A stretch of 64,000 nucleotides of DNA from Bacteroidota bacterium (GCA_027483445.1 JAIXUS010000038.1:19931-83930), one strand, 5' to 3'; counted from the stretch's first letter, positions 35,488-44,543 are shown. Notes: generated by a model not told the origin, from the letters alone. Translations and numbers: made by a program.

Positions 35488-35666
35488 AGGGCTTCCTGAA
35501 AAACACTCAATAGTTTTATTGATAGCAATTATGCCCCTGTTTGAATGAAGCTTAGTGCAAGGGTTTTAGTCAGGCTTTTGAAAATCCATGCACTTCTGCA
35601 TTCATGAATCTCAAATTTTCGTTAGCCAGAAATATCGGCTTGTTGAGTCTTCGATCTGTAGGCCGC
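35488..35666 (-). mobile_element. MITE-like element, copy B (truncated or degraded)
   Basis: One end (35488-35503, AGGGCTTCCTGAAAAA) and the next 90 or so bases match the reverse complement of the intact copy at 56230-56474, with about 10 mismatches in 105 bases by hand alignment. The shared block CGTTAGCCAGAAAT recurs further in. After that the similarity fades. A degenerate opposite end may lie near 35649-35666 (GTAGGCC shared). It contains no gene and is an internally deleted or decayed copy. Confidence 0.75.
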
Positions 35667-35669
35667 AAA

Positions 35670-35712
35670 ACAGGCTGCCGGCACTGCTCAATTGCAGCAC
35701 GCAACAGCCTGT
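35670..35712 (-). terminator. Possible terminator of the coiled-coil protein gene
   Basis: Arms ACAGGCTG 35670-35677 and CAGCCTGT 35705-35712 pair perfectly, with more pairing inside. On the minus strand this lies 28 bases after the stop at 35740 and is followed by only four T, so termination is tentative. Confidence 0.45.
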
Positions 35713-35739
35713 GGGACAGATGTATGATGGGCGTAATAA

Positions 35740-36123
35740 TTATAGGGTTTTACTCAGAAAATGGAGCAACTCTTTGCGAAACTCATAAAAGAGCTCGCGG
35801 AAACGGTCCATGTCCTCATGAATTTCGGCATCGACAGGGGTGCGACGGTGGTCGGCCGCAACGGGATTTTTGAGGATATCGGCAGCGTTCGCATCTTGCT
35901 TGTGCACAATGGCCCGTTGTAAATCATCGAGATGCGCACGTTGTATGAGCACCTGGTTTTGAAAATGCTCCACCATGGCCCGTACTTCTGTGGCGGTATT
36001 CTTCGCGTTTACCTCGGCGATGCGGTTTTCCATAATCCGCAAATCGTCGTTGTAAAATCCAATTAAATTCAACCACTCTTTATGGGTGAGGGCCTGCTCG
36101 GTAATCAGCTCAGTTTTTTGCAT
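35740..36123 (-). CDS. Small coiled-coil protein of unknown function
   Basis: A 127-residue soluble protein, highly charged and alpha-helical (LRIMENRIAEVNAKN, MVEHFQNQVLIQRAHLDDL, MDRFRELFYEFRKELLHFL), with no signal peptide and no cysteines. The pattern suggests a two-helix coiled coil with a flexible middle (PVAADHRRTPVD). I do not recognise the family. It stands alone on the minus strand, 80 bases from the LysE gene and on the far side of the mobile element remnant. Confidence 0.75.
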   Translation of the reverse strand: MQKTELITEQALTHKEWLNLIGFYNDDLRIMENRIAEVNAKNTATEVRAMVEHFQNQVLIQRAHLDDLQRAIVHKQDANAADILKNPVAADHRRTPVDAEIHEDMDRFRELFYEFRKELLHFLSKTL

Positions 36124-36203
36124 AACCTGTTTTGTTTTCTACAAAGTTGAAACAGGTCTGGTATTAAAACTATGACAATTGTCAGCCAATCAACTGATAA
36201 GCA

Positions 36204-36833
36204 TCAGAACGAATTGAGTATAAGGTATACGCCAAATACCAACACAATAAAACCCGAAATGCGGTTAATGAGCAGCAGTGCCGCAGGGTTTAGAAATTTC
36301 TTGAGTTTGAGGCTGAGGTAAACTTTGAGCACATCAATGCTAAAGTAGGTGCAGAGAGTGCTGAGGAAGTAGACTCCAACCGTAAAACGATCGCCCCGAA
36401 AGGTTGAAAAGGCCACTGTGGCCGCACCAAACCAGATAAATAGCACCGAAGGATTGAGTAGATTTACAATAAACCCTTTCAGAATAAGTCCTGTAATACC
36501 TAGTTTACTTACTGTTTTGAGCTCAGCCTCTTCGGGGTGGCTGCCTTCTTTGGCAGGCCTTAAAAAGGGTAAAAGCCCAAACACGATAAGCACGGCTCCA
36601 CCAATGAGGGCAATCCACTGCCGGTAATCGGCATTCTCGAGAATGATGGAGGCCCCGAAAAAAGCAATGATGATGTAAAGCAAATCGCTCAATAAAACAC
36701 CCAAATCGAAGAAGAGGGCGTCGCGGATTCCTTTTTTAATGGAGGTCTGGATCAATAGAAAGAACACAGGGCCGAACGACATGCTCAGCCAAAGTCCCGT
36801 GATGATTCCTTTCCAGATGGCTCCAAAAATCAT
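36204..36833 (-). CDS. LysE/RhtB family amino acid exporter
   Basis: A 209-residue inner-membrane protein of the LysE superfamily, which exports amino acids or derivatives. The N-terminal signature FGPVFFLLIQTSIKKGIRDAL matches the family GPxxxxxxxxxxxxGxxxG pattern. About six hydrophobic helices are visible (for example LLYIIIAFFGASIIL, WIALIGGAVLIVFGLLPFL, FIVLVFGVYLIL), and the NLLNPSVLFIWFG segment is typical. Its start overlaps the stop of the GH3 gene upstream by 4 bases (ATGA), so the two are translated together, which suggests the exporter handles a product of the GH3 enzyme. Confidence 0.92.
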   Translation of the reverse strand: MIFGAIWKGIITGLWLSMSFGPVFFLLIQTSIKKGIRDALFFDLGVLLSDLLYIIIAFFGASIILENADYRQWIALIGGAVLIVFGLLPFLRPAKEGSHPEEAELKTVSKLGITGLILKGFIVNLLNPSVLFIWFGAATVAFSTFRGDRFTVGVYFLSTLCTYFSIDVLKVYLSLKLKKFLNPAALLLINRISGFIVLVFGVYLILNSF

Positions 36834-38368
36834 GATGCGTTTGCCTGCTCAACGAATGCTTCCCAATCGGCGAGTTGTTCCTTTTTCAGCACACGGGGAA
36901 ACTTGTTCTGCCCGCCGTTTTTACCCAATTTCTTCATCCAGTCGTAGAAAAGCTGCACGGGCAGCACTTCGAGCTGCATCTCTTTGAGCGCAGAACGGCG
37001 TTCAACCCTGTAATCGTCGTTTAGCTCCTTTAAGGCCTCGTCGAGGCTGATTCGAAAAGCTTCGGCATCGAGTGTTTGGTCGCAGGCCACAAACCACTTG
37101 TGACCAAATACTTTGTCGTGAATATAGCCACTCACGCAGAACTCAGGAATATCTACACCATGCTCCTCGGCGGCTTTTACCATAGCCTGGTTCATGTTGT
37201 CGACACTCATGTGTTCGCCGCAAATGCTCAGGTAATGTTTGGTGCGACCGGTAATAATGATTTCCATGTTCTCCAGATCGGTAAAACGAATCGTATCGCC
37301 AATCATATAACGCCAGGCTCCTGCGCAAGTGGAAAGCAACAAGGCATAATCAACGCCTTTTTTTACTTCGGCCAGGGTAAGTACCTGAGCTTCGGGCTTA
37401 ACTGTGCTGTCGTCGTTGAAATTCTCCTCATTAAATGGTATAAACTCGAAAAAGATGCCGTTGTTAAGTACCAATTCCATGGAAGATTTCCCCTTGTCGC
37501 TTTGTAAGGCTATAAAGCCCTCCGAAGCGAGGTAGGTTTCAATGTAATGTACCGGTTTGGCCATCAGCTTTTCAAAGCCTTTTTTGTAAGGCTCGAAGAA
37601 CACGCCTCCATGAACATAAATACTCAGGTTAGGCCAAATGTCATGGATGGTTTTTAGGTTGTAGTGCTTGATTATGCGCTCCATAGCGATTTGAATCCAG
37701 GCCGGAACGCCTACAATAATTCCAATGTCCCAATCTTTGGCGGCTAGCACAATTTCATCCAGCTTGGCCTCCCAATCGCGCTCCCGGGCAATCTTCTTTC
37801 CGGGCTTGTAGTGGGCCTGAAACCAAAATGGAATCTGCGCTGCATTAATACCACTCAAGTCTCCTTCGTAATACGACGAGCGCTTTTCGAGCTCAGTAGA
37901 GCCGCCGAGCATGAGTATGCCTTTTTCGAAAAACTCTGGCTCGAGGTCGTAATAGGCCAGCGAAAGGATTTGCCTCACCGAAGTACGGCGAATGCTGCGA
38001 ATCATGGCCTGGGTTACAGGTATACGTTTGGATGGCGAACCGGAAGTGCCTGAGCTGAGGGCAAAATACTGCACCTTTCCCGGCCACGCTACGTCTTCTT
38101 CGCCTTCAAGGGTGCGGAACCACCAATCGCGGTGAATGCTATCGTAATCGTAAATAGGCACACGGCGCTGATATTCAGCGATCGGATTTCGGGATTCGAG
38201 GATTGAACCAAAACCAAAATGCCGACCCAAAGCGGTATTCTGTGCCTTTCGCAGCAGCTTGAGGAATGTTTTCTCTTGTTTTTTAACCGGCGTTTGCCGT
38301 CTTCTGACCAGATTCAGCGTCTTCTGTAAGGTCAGCGCTCTTTTGATTGCCTTTCCAATAAATGCCAT
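36830..38368 (-). CDS. GH3 family acyl-amino acid ligase-like protein
   Basis: A 512-residue soluble protein of the GH3 family. In plants these adenylate-forming enzymes join amino acids to acyl acids such as auxin or jasmonate; bacterial members are mostly uncharacterised. The ATP-binding motif 1 is SSGTSGSPSKRIPVT near residue 105. Further family features are YLASEGFIALQ, GVDYALLLSTCAGAWRYMIGDTIRF (the motif before the GDxxxF loop) and LSICGEHMSVDNM. The C-terminal lid ends in LGKNGGQNKFPRVL. It is 12 bases upstream of the pseudouridine synthase stop on the same strand and overlaps the LysE exporter gene. Substrate unknown. Confidence 0.92.
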   Translation of the reverse strand: MAFIGKAIKRALTLQKTLNLVRRRQTPVKKQEKTFLKLLRKAQNTALGRHFGFGSILESRNPIAEYQRRVPIYDYDSIHRDWWFRTLEGEEDVAWPGKVQYFALSSGTSGSPSKRIPVTQAMIRSIRRTSVRQILSLAYYDLEPEFFEKGILMLGGSTELEKRSSYYEGDLSGINAAQIPFWFQAHYKPGKKIARERDWEAKLDEIVLAAKDWDIGIIVGVPAWIQIAMERIIKHYNLKTIHDIWPNLSIYVHGGVFFEPYKKGFEKLMAKPVHYIETYLASEGFIALQSDKGKSSMELVLNNGIFFEFIPFNEENFNDDSTVKPEAQVLTLAEVKKGVDYALLLSTCAGAWRYMIGDTIRFTDLENMEIIITGRTKHYLSICGEHMSVDNMNQAMVKAAEEHGVDIPEFCVSGYIHDKVFGHKWFVACDQTLDAEAFRISLDEALKELNDDYRVERRSALKEMQLEVLPVQLFYDWMKKLGKNGGQNKFPRVLKKEQLADWEAFVEQANAS

Positions 38369-38380
38369 TGAAGTTGCAAA

Positions 38381-40108
38381 TTACATCATGTGCAGCAAAC
38401 TCACTTCCTTGTCTGTTAAAAAACGAAATTTTCCGCGGGGAAGATTTTTTTTTGTCAACCCGGCGAATCCTGTCCTGTCGAGCTTTATCACTTCATAACC
38501 AAGATGCTCGAAAATGCGACGCACAATGCGGTTCTTCCCTGAATGGAGCACCACTCCAACCTCTTTTTTGTTATCGGAAGAGGCCCAGGCAATTTCGTCT
38601 ACCTCTGCTTTTCCATCCTCCAACACAATGCCTTCGGTGATTTTTTTCAAGTCGATGGCCTGCAAATTTTTGCTTAATACCACATGATATACCTTGCGCA
38701 CATTGTGCGATGGATGCATGAGCTTCTTGGCCAACTCTCCATCATTGGTCATCAGTAACAGTCCGGTAGTTGCTCTGTCGAGACGTCCAACCGGGTAAAG
38801 GCGCTCACGGCAGGCATCGCTCACCAGCTCCATCACAGTTTTCCGTCCTTCGGGGTCGTTAGCCGTGGTAATGTAATCTTTAGGCTTGTTGAGCAGCAGG
38901 TAACGCTTGGTTTCCCGGTTCAGCGTTTGGTCGCCATACTGCACCTTATCGGTTGGCGCAACGCGGTAGCCAAGCTGGGTTACAATTTGGCCGTTTACAC
39001 GGATGGCCCCACTGATAATCAAATCATCTGCTTCGCGTCGGCTGCAAATGCCGGCATTGGCAATGTATTTATTGAGTCGGATTTTTCCGTCTTTGTCTTC
39101 CAGGGTTTCCTTTTTCACTCTTGGCCTGCGTGGTTTGTCGTCGCGGGGAATGAAGTCGGGCCGATAGCCTGCTTCTGAATTCTTGCCCCGTGTCGACTTA
39201 CGGGCCTTGCCGAGTTCGGCCGAAAATTCCGATGGATCGAGCCATTCGCCGTCGGTAGGCAGGTCGTCGTACTTGCGTGGTTTTCCACGCCCTGTGCTAA
39301 AGCTGTCCTTGCCGGCTTCGCCACGCTTCTCAAAACGAGGTGGTTTTCCCGTACCCGGCGCCGATTTGTCGAAACGCGAAGGCTTGGGGCCACGCTTATC
39401 AGCAAAGCTGTCGGATTTCCCCTTGCGAAATGGCTTCTCCTCGTTTCCTCCTTCACGGCGGCGGCCGTAGCTGCCCTCTTCGGTTTTAGGCTTTCTATAA
39501 GGCTTTTCGCCATAACCACTGCCCTCAGTACCCGACTTCCGGTAAGGCTTTTCATCGGCGCCACTTTCAAACTTCGGCTTGCGGTATGGCTTTTCGTCAC
39601 TACCACCTTCTCTACGGCGACCGAAGCTCCCCTCCTCAGGTTTAGGTTTGCGGAATGGCTTATCGCCATAACCACCACCTTCAGAGCTCGATTTCCGATA
39701 AGGCTTCTCGTCGCTACCGCCATCAAACTTTGGTTTGCGGAAAGGCTTGTTGTCAGCGAATTTCTCTTTGAAAGGACCACGCTCGCTTCCACCGTCGCCA
39801 TCCGATTTACGGCCCTTGCGGAAGGGTCTATCCGAATCGGTTTTAGAGGCGTAACCCTTGCTATCGTTCGATTCTGCACCACGCTTGCTGTAGGGCTTTC
39901 GCTCCTGAGCATCACGACCGGGCTTGTCGCCACGGCCCTCAGATTTGCCTTTGTATGCCGGCTTTTTCTCCGGAATAAAATCACCACCGTCGCGCGTTTT
40001 GCCCGACTTACCAAAAGAAAAATGCCGTTCTCCCTTTTCGTTCACATACGATGAAGCATCGTCGGGTTTACTTTCGCGGGGTTTTCGGCTGCTGGGCTTA
40101 TCTGCCAT
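38381..40108 (-). CDS. RluB/RsuA-family pseudouridine synthase with a long disordered basic N-terminal arm
   Basis: The C-terminal 235 residues are a normal RsuA/RluB pseudouridine synthase: an S4 RNA-binding domain (IRLNKYIANAGICSRREAD), catalytic Asp in VGRLDRATTGLLL (residue 444 from this start) and the ending HSGKNRIVRRIFEHLG. It makes pseudouridine in rRNA, most likely 23S position 2605. The first 340 residues are low-complexity, rich in Lys, Arg, Gly, Glu and Ser, with repeated KPYRKPK and GRRREGG motifs and no cysteines; this must be disordered and nucleic-acid binding. The start at 40108 (MADKPSSRK) is chosen over an ATG 7 codons upstream. Confidence 0.93.
   Translation of the reverse strand: MADKPSSRKPRESKPDDASSYVNEKGERHFSFGKSGKTRDGGDFIPEKKPAYKGKSEGRGDKPGRDAQERKPYSKRGAESNDSKGYASKTDSDRPFRKGRKSDGDGGSERGPFKEKFADNKPFRKPKFDGGSDEKPYRKSSSEGGGYGDKPFRKPKPEEGSFGRRREGGSDEKPYRKPKFESGADEKPYRKSGTEGSGYGEKPYRKPKTEEGSYGRRREGGNEEKPFRKGKSDSFADKRGPKPSRFDKSAPGTGKPPRFEKRGEAGKDSFSTGRGKPRKYDDLPTDGEWLDPSEFSAELGKARKSTRGKNSEAGYRPDFIPRDDKPRRPRVKKETLEDKDGKIRLNKYIANAGICSRREADDLIISGAIRVNGQIVTQLGYRVAPTDKVQYGDQTLNRETKRYLLLNKPKDYITTANDPEGRKTVMELVSDACRERLYPVGRLDRATTGLLLMTNDGELAKKLMHPSHNVRKVYHVVLSKNLQAIDLKKITEGIVLEDGKAEVDEIAWASSDNKKEVGVVLHSGKNRIVRRIFEHLGYEVIKLDRTGFAGLTKKNLPRGKFRFLTDKEVSLLHMM
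39437..39748 (-). repeat. 156 bp tandem duplication inside the disordered arm
   Basis: Two adjacent 52-codon units encode near-identical peptides, beginning KPFRKPKFDGGSDEKPYRKS and KPYRKPKFESGADEKPYRKS and both ending in a GRRREGG segment. Shorter KPYRK repeats occur inside and outside the units. Confidence 0.85.
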
Positions 40109-40162
40109 AGTACTAAAATGAATCGGCAAAAGTAAGCCTTTTTGGTCGCGCTGTGACCGCCA

Positions 40163-40525
40163 TTAATCGAAAGGGCTAAATGCGCGAGGAATATGGGTAA
40201 CTTTTGGCCCGTGTGGCAGCATGATTACTGAGAGGATATCGAAACGGGTTTCAAGATTTGAGTTGTGTCTCACAATGTAGGCTTCGGCCGCATTTACAAG
40301 CAATCTTTGTTTGCGAAGCCCAACGCTTAGCTCAGGGTTACCGAATGAAAGCGTGCTTCGGGTTTTCACTTCCACAATAACGAGCATTTCTCCATCACGC
40401 GCTATAATGTCGATTTCTTCGAATTTGTTCTTCCAGTTTCGCTCAAGGATCGAGTAACCCAACTCGGTTAAAAATTCGCAGGCGGCCTCTTCGCCCTTTT
40501 TGCCCAATTCAATATGTTCTGCCAT
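40163..40525 (-). CDS. yraN: YraN family (UPF0102) putative endonuclease
   Basis: A 120-residue soluble protein of the YraN family with a PD-(D/E)XK nuclease-like core. It opens with GKKGEEAACEFLTELGY and has the catalytic-type residues in EEIDIIARDGEMLVIVEVKTR (Glu, Asp, then ExK). Near the end comes TRFDILSV. The family is widely conserved; its substrate is not established and it is often placed near recombination or RNA-processing genes. The start at 40525 (MAEHIELG) is chosen over one 8 codons upstream because it fits family length. Confidence 0.92.
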   Translation of the reverse strand: MAEHIELGKKGEEAACEFLTELGYSILERNWKNKFEEIDIIARDGEMLVIVEVKTRSTLSFGNPELSVGLRKQRLLVNAAEAYIVRHNSNLETRFDILSVIMLPHGPKVTHIPRAFSPFD

Positions 40526-40644
40526 AAAACTAAGATTTAAGCGGAACAACAGTCGGAACTCTGCAAACTTAACGCGGTCGAATCAAAACACGAAAGGATG
40601 TGGAAAAGTCGCAGAAACCTCAACTTAAGGTTTCACAATTCACC

Positions 40645-42366
40645 TTATCGAAAAACCACCTTTTGCTGCCAAATGCCTCGGGAATTCTCAACAGTGAGCA
40701 GGTAGTGCCCGGGTTGTGGGCGAACCGGAAGGAGCATCAAGCCTTGATCTACCGTGGCATCAAAATGAATTCTACCCAAAATGTCGAGCAAACGCATCCG
40801 CCCACCGGGCGACTCAACCCAAAGCATTCCCTCAGAAGGATTGGGTTTTACAGCCATTGTTTTCACTGCTGGTAAATTCCAGCCGATCGACTCCACGGTA
40901 AAGGGCTCAGAAGCGGCGCTACAACCGTTGGCGTAGGTCACCTCAACCTCCCAAATGCCGTTTTGCGCCAAAATTGTTGCGCCTGTTAGGCCAGGAACGA
41001 GGCTGCCATTGAGAAACCACAGGTAGCTTTCCGCTTGTGCACTGGTGCTTAAACTACTCCCGTTGAGGCTCAATACCGGCTGTGGGTTTAGAGCAAGTCC
41101 AATGTTTATAGGCTCGGTAACTAAAAGCTGGTCGGGACAGGCCTCCCCAAACACCTCCACGGCATACGAACCGGCCTCGCTGGCATCAAAACTAAGATTC
41201 GAACTGCCCACCGGACTGCCATTGAGCAACCAGTTCTGAACGGTATATCCGCTTTCGATGCTCAAAGTGAGCGTGCCTCCTTCGCAAACCTCCAGCAATC
41301 CGCCCTCAGTGGCAATTGTAGGGAAAACCGGAAACACCAGATTGATGGAAACAGGTTCAGAAACATCAGCGCAAATGCCCTCTGTAGCTGATGCAGTAAT
41401 TACGGTGGCCGCAAGGTCGGCTGGCATCAGAAACTGAGCGCTGTTCGCCCCATTGATGGCCACACCGTCTGAAAACCACTGAAAGTTAGACTCTCCATTT
41501 ACCGCCAGAAGCAGGCTATCACCTTGGCAAAGGCTGTTTCCATTGGGCGTGGAAATCTGGGCGACAAAGGTGCAAGGGTCGTTAAAGCCTTCGAAAACAA
41601 AGGCCGCCGATACTGCAGAACAGCCTCCATTGTAAAACGCAGTAACGGTGTACACGCCGGTTTGAGTGGGTGAAAGTTGAGCCGTGGTGGTGCCGCTAAT
41701 GGGTTCTCCGTTTAGCTGCCATTCGTAGCTGTTGGCATTACCCGTAGCCAACAACAACTCCTGATCAAGGTTGGCCGAGATTACCGGAACTACCGGAGTA
41801 ATGAGTTGAAAAGACTCCGCACTGGAAAACTGTACAATGTTCGGACATTCAGCAACAGCAGCCGTTACCGAGTAGGAACCACCCTGGCTAACCGTAATCA
41901 ATGGGGTATTGGCTCCCGTAATCTGAATGCCATTGCGAAACCAGCTTATCGAACTCGAATGCACCGATGAAATACTCAGGTTCGCAGTTTGTCCGGCACA
42001 GAGAAAGCCATCCACCGTGCCATCCACCGTAAAAGTTACCGGAGGCGTAGCAACCACCGAAACCGTTGCCGGGGCTGAGGCTTCAGAACAGCCGTTGAGG
42101 GTTTGTACCACCAAAAAGTTTGCACCGGCATCGTTTTGAGCATTGACCACCCAAAACGACTGGTTAGAATTAACAAGCGGAATGCTATTTCGAAACCACT
42201 GGTAGCTTGTGGCCGGTCCAGCAAATAAGGTGTCGCTGCCGAGTGGGCAAAGACTCAATGACGAAGGAGTAATTACAGCATCGAACGGACATTGAGCCTG
42301 GAGTTCCAGTACCTGCAATAAACAAAGTGCAATTAAAATGAAACGTCTGAACATGGAGAGGGGCAT
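40645..42366 (-). CDS. T9SS type A cargo with Ig-like repeats
   Basis: A 573-residue secreted protein, most of it repeats of an Ig-like module of about 85 residues. These are marked by a Trp-containing motif (YQWFRNSIPL, ISWFRNGIQI, YEWQLNGEPI, FQWFSDGVAI, NWLLNGSPV, YLWFLNGSLV) and by G-x-Y-x-V strands. The start MPLSMFRRFILIALCLLQVLELQAQ is a signal peptide; the ATG at 42354 is an equally good start. The C-terminus (VKPNPSEGMLWVES, LLDILGRIHFD, PGHYLLTV) is a T9SS type A sorting domain. Probably a cell-surface adhesin. It lies 31 bases after rlmB. Confidence 0.88.
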   Translation of the reverse strand: MPLSMFRRFILIALCLLQVLELQAQCPFDAVITPSSLSLCPLGSDTLFAGPATSYQWFRNSIPLVNSNQSFWVVNAQNDAGANFLVVQTLNGCSEASAPATVSVVATPPVTFTVDGTVDGFLCAGQTANLSISSVHSSSISWFRNGIQITGANTPLITVSQGGSYSVTAAVAECPNIVQFSSAESFQLITPVVPVISANLDQELLLATGNANSYEWQLNGEPISGTTTAQLSPTQTGVYTVTAFYNGGCSAVSAAFVFEGFNDPCTFVAQISTPNGNSLCQGDSLLLAVNGESNFQWFSDGVAINGANSAQFLMPADLAATVITASATEGICADVSEPVSINLVFPVFPTIATEGGLLEVCEGGTLTLSIESGYTVQNWLLNGSPVGSSNLSFDASEAGSYAVEVFGEACPDQLLVTEPINIGLALNPQPVLSLNGSSLSTSAQAESYLWFLNGSLVPGLTGATILAQNGIWEVEVTYANGCSAASEPFTVESIGWNLPAVKTMAVKPNPSEGMLWVESPGGRMRLLDILGRIHFDATVDQGLMLLPVRPQPGHYLLTVENSRGIWQQKVVFR

Positions 42367-42397
42367 TTTCAGAATAAACCCCGAAAATACAGAATGT

Positions 42398-43162
42398 TCA
42401 AAGATTACGCTGCCGAATAATCTCGTAAAGTAGAATTCCGGCGGCAACACTCACATTCAACGAGCCTGTTTTCCCAACCAAAGGAATCTTAATCAAGCTA
42501 TTACACCGTTTTAGATATTCGGGAGAAATCCCGTTTTCCTCCGAGCCCATCAACAAGCAGATTGGCCCCTTCAGCGGAGTATCGTACATATCGGTTTTGG
42601 CTTTTTCGCTGGCACCGGCAACGAGAATTCCGTATGCCTGAAGCAACAGCAGAGTGTCTTTAAGATTATTTTCGCGGCAAACCGGAATGTTCAACAATGC
42701 GCCGGCAGAGGTTTTCAAGGCATCGGCTCCAATGCGGGCGCTTCCCCTTGCGGGGATGACAATAGCGTCAACTCCGGCACATTCGGCCGTGCGGCAGATG
42801 GCTCCGAAATTCCGTACATCAGTTACACGGTCGAGCAAGAGTAGCAAAGGCTCACGTCCGGCTTCGAAACACCGGTTGATGACTTCCTCCAAAGGCTGAT
42901 AGCTCACCGGAGAAATAAAGGCAACAACACCCTGATGGTTTATGCGGGTGAAAGAGTTGAGTTTCTCTCTTGGCACCATTTGGATGGGTATTCCGGCATC
43001 CTGCAAACGGCGGCGCAACTCACCAAGGTGCGGACCGGAGGCCCCGGCCTGCATCAATACTTTTTCAATCTCTTTGCCGGCTTCCAGCGCTTCAATCAAT
43101 GGATGCACCCCAAAAAGGACGTCGTTATCGGATTTGGCCGGAGCCTCGCGTTGTGGTCTCAT
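42398..43162 (-). CDS. rlmB: 23S rRNA (guanosine-2'-O-)-methyltransferase RlmB, SPOUT/TrmH family
   Basis: A 254-residue methyltransferase that adds a 2'-O-methyl group to a guanosine of 23S rRNA (G2251 in E. coli) using SAM. The N-terminal substrate-binding domain begins LFGVHPLIEALEAG. The SPOUT knot motifs are DRVTDVRNFGAICRTAE (motif 1, with the conserved Asn and Arg), LLMGSEENGI (motif 2) and LNVSVAAGILLYE (motif 3). Its ATG overlaps the stop of rmuC by 4 bases, so the two are probably in one transcript. TrmH tRNA methylation is the main alternative. Confidence 0.93.
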   Translation of the reverse strand: MRPQREAPAKSDNDVLFGVHPLIEALEAGKEIEKVLMQAGASGPHLGELRRRLQDAGIPIQMVPREKLNSFTRINHQGVVAFISPVSYQPLEEVINRCFEAGREPLLLLLDRVTDVRNFGAICRTAECAGVDAIVIPARGSARIGADALKTSAGALLNIPVCRENNLKDTLLLLQAYGILVAGASEKAKTDMYDTPLKGPICLLMGSEENGISPEYLKRCNSLIKIPLVGKTGSLNVSVAAGILLYEIIRQRNL

Positions 43163-44487
43163 GCTTCGTCTTCATCGTGCGACTGTAAGGCCGCGTTGAG
43201 TGTTTTGGTGGTTTGCAATCCCAACTTTCGCATCTCCTCCGCCCTGCGCACAAGGTTTCCTGTGCCATCTTTAAGCTTTTTCATAACCTCGTCGTACGTC
43301 TTTCGGCTGGTATCCATCTGGCTGCCGAGCTTCACCAAATCGTCGGCAAAAGAAACAAACTTATCGTAGAGTGCCCCACCTTTACGGGCAATTTCAATGG
43401 CATTGCGGTTCTGATACTCCTGACGCCACAAGGTAGAAACCGTGCGCAAGGTAGCCAGCAAGGTGGTTGGGCTCACCAAAACAATGTTACGGTCGAAGGC
43501 TTCTTGAAACAAACCGGGTTCAGCCTGCACGGCAGCAGCAAAGGCCGGCTCAATAGGTATGAATAAGAGCACAAAATCGAGGCTTTTTACCCCGTGCAAC
43601 TGTTGGTAGTTCTTAGCCGACAGCATTTTGATGTGATTTCTCAATGAGGCCACATGGTTCCTTCGCTCAGCCTGTTGCTCTTCATCGAGCTCCGAGCTGG
43701 TCATTCGCTCATAAGCCACCAGCGAAACCTTAGAATCTATTACGATCGACTTCTCTTCCGGTAGGCGAACAATCACATCGGGCTGCATACGGTTGCCCTG
43801 CTCATCGTTTAAGCTAACCTGCACGAAATACTCCCGATCTTTCACCAGGCCCGACTTTTCCAAAATAGATTCAAGAATAAACTCTCCCCAGTTGCCCTGG
43901 GTTTTGGTGTCGCCTTTCAGGGCCTTGGTTAAATTCAGGGCCTCCTTGCTCATTTGGGTGTTAAGCTCCTTGAGCTGGAGCAGCTGCTGGCGAAGGCCCT
44001 CCTGCTGCACTAAGCCCTCCTGGTGGGTTTTCTCCACTTTCTGCTGAAAATCCACCAACCGTTCCCTTAATGGGTTGAGTATTTGGTCGAGGTTCTCCTT
44101 GTTCGACTCGGTAAACTTCCGGCTTTTCTCTTCCAACAGCCGATCGGCCATTTCGCGGAACTCAAGGTTAAATCGACTGCGGATTTCTTCCAATTCCTGC
44201 TTCTGCCCTTCGAGGCGCTCCTGCAAAGCCTGATAGGAGGCCTTCCAATGAGCGGCGTCCTGCAATACCCGCGTGTGTTCCTCACGGTTTTTCTCTGCCT
44301 CACGGCGGAGTTGGCCAATCTCCTCGTTGCGAATCTGCAAACTTTGCGCTGTTGCCGCTTCCAAAGCCCTAACACGATTCAACTCTTCTTCAATCGGCCC
44401 GGTTTGGCTGCGCGCATTGAGGCGTAACCAAAGAAATGAAGCCAGGGCTCCCAATATCAATCCTATCGCTAATGCCAGATAATCCAT
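43159..44487 (-). CDS. rmuC: DNA recombination protein RmuC homologue
   Basis: A 442-residue protein of the RmuC family, thought to be a nuclease that limits recombination at inverted repeats. One N-terminal membrane helix (YLALAIGLILGALASFLWL) anchors it. A long coiled coil follows (about 30-190, rich in Glu, Gln and Arg), then the RmuC domain with GNWGEFILESILEKSGL, PDVIVRLPEEKSIVIDSKVSL (the nuclease-like core), FVLLFIPIEPAF and LVSPTTLLATLRT. It is upstream of rlmB with a 4-base overlap. Regulation is not visible; the MITE copy C lies just upstream. Confidence 0.95.
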   Translation of the reverse strand: MDYLALAIGLILGALASFLWLRLNARSQTGPIEEELNRVRALEAATAQSLQIRNEEIGQLRREAEKNREEHTRVLQDAAHWKASYQALQERLEGQKQELEEIRSRFNLEFREMADRLLEEKSRKFTESNKENLDQILNPLRERLVDFQQKVEKTHQEGLVQQEGLRQQLLQLKELNTQMSKEALNLTKALKGDTKTQGNWGEFILESILEKSGLVKDREYFVQVSLNDEQGNRMQPDVIVRLPEEKSIVIDSKVSLVAYERMTSSELDEEQQAERRNHVASLRNHIKMLSAKNYQQLHGVKSLDFVLLFIPIEPAFAAAVQAEPGLFQEAFDRNIVLVSPTTLLATLRTVSTLWRQEYQNRNAIEIARKGGALYDKFVSFADDLVKLGSQMDTSRKTYDEVMKKLKDGTGNLVRRAEEMRKLGLQTTKTLNAALQSHDEDEA

Positions 44488-44543
44488 AATTGCTGTTTAA
44501 ACGGATGGCAAATTACGGGAAAAGGAGCGTGTACAGTTCGAAT

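Noticed and set aside
35604..35873. 89-codon plus-strand frame
   Set aside because: Starts within the decayed mobile element and runs antisense into the coiled-coil protein gene; no features.
39115..40014. 299-codon minus-strand frame, low complexity
   Set aside because: Alternative frame of the repeat-rich arm of the pseudouridine synthase; long only because the repeats lack stops.
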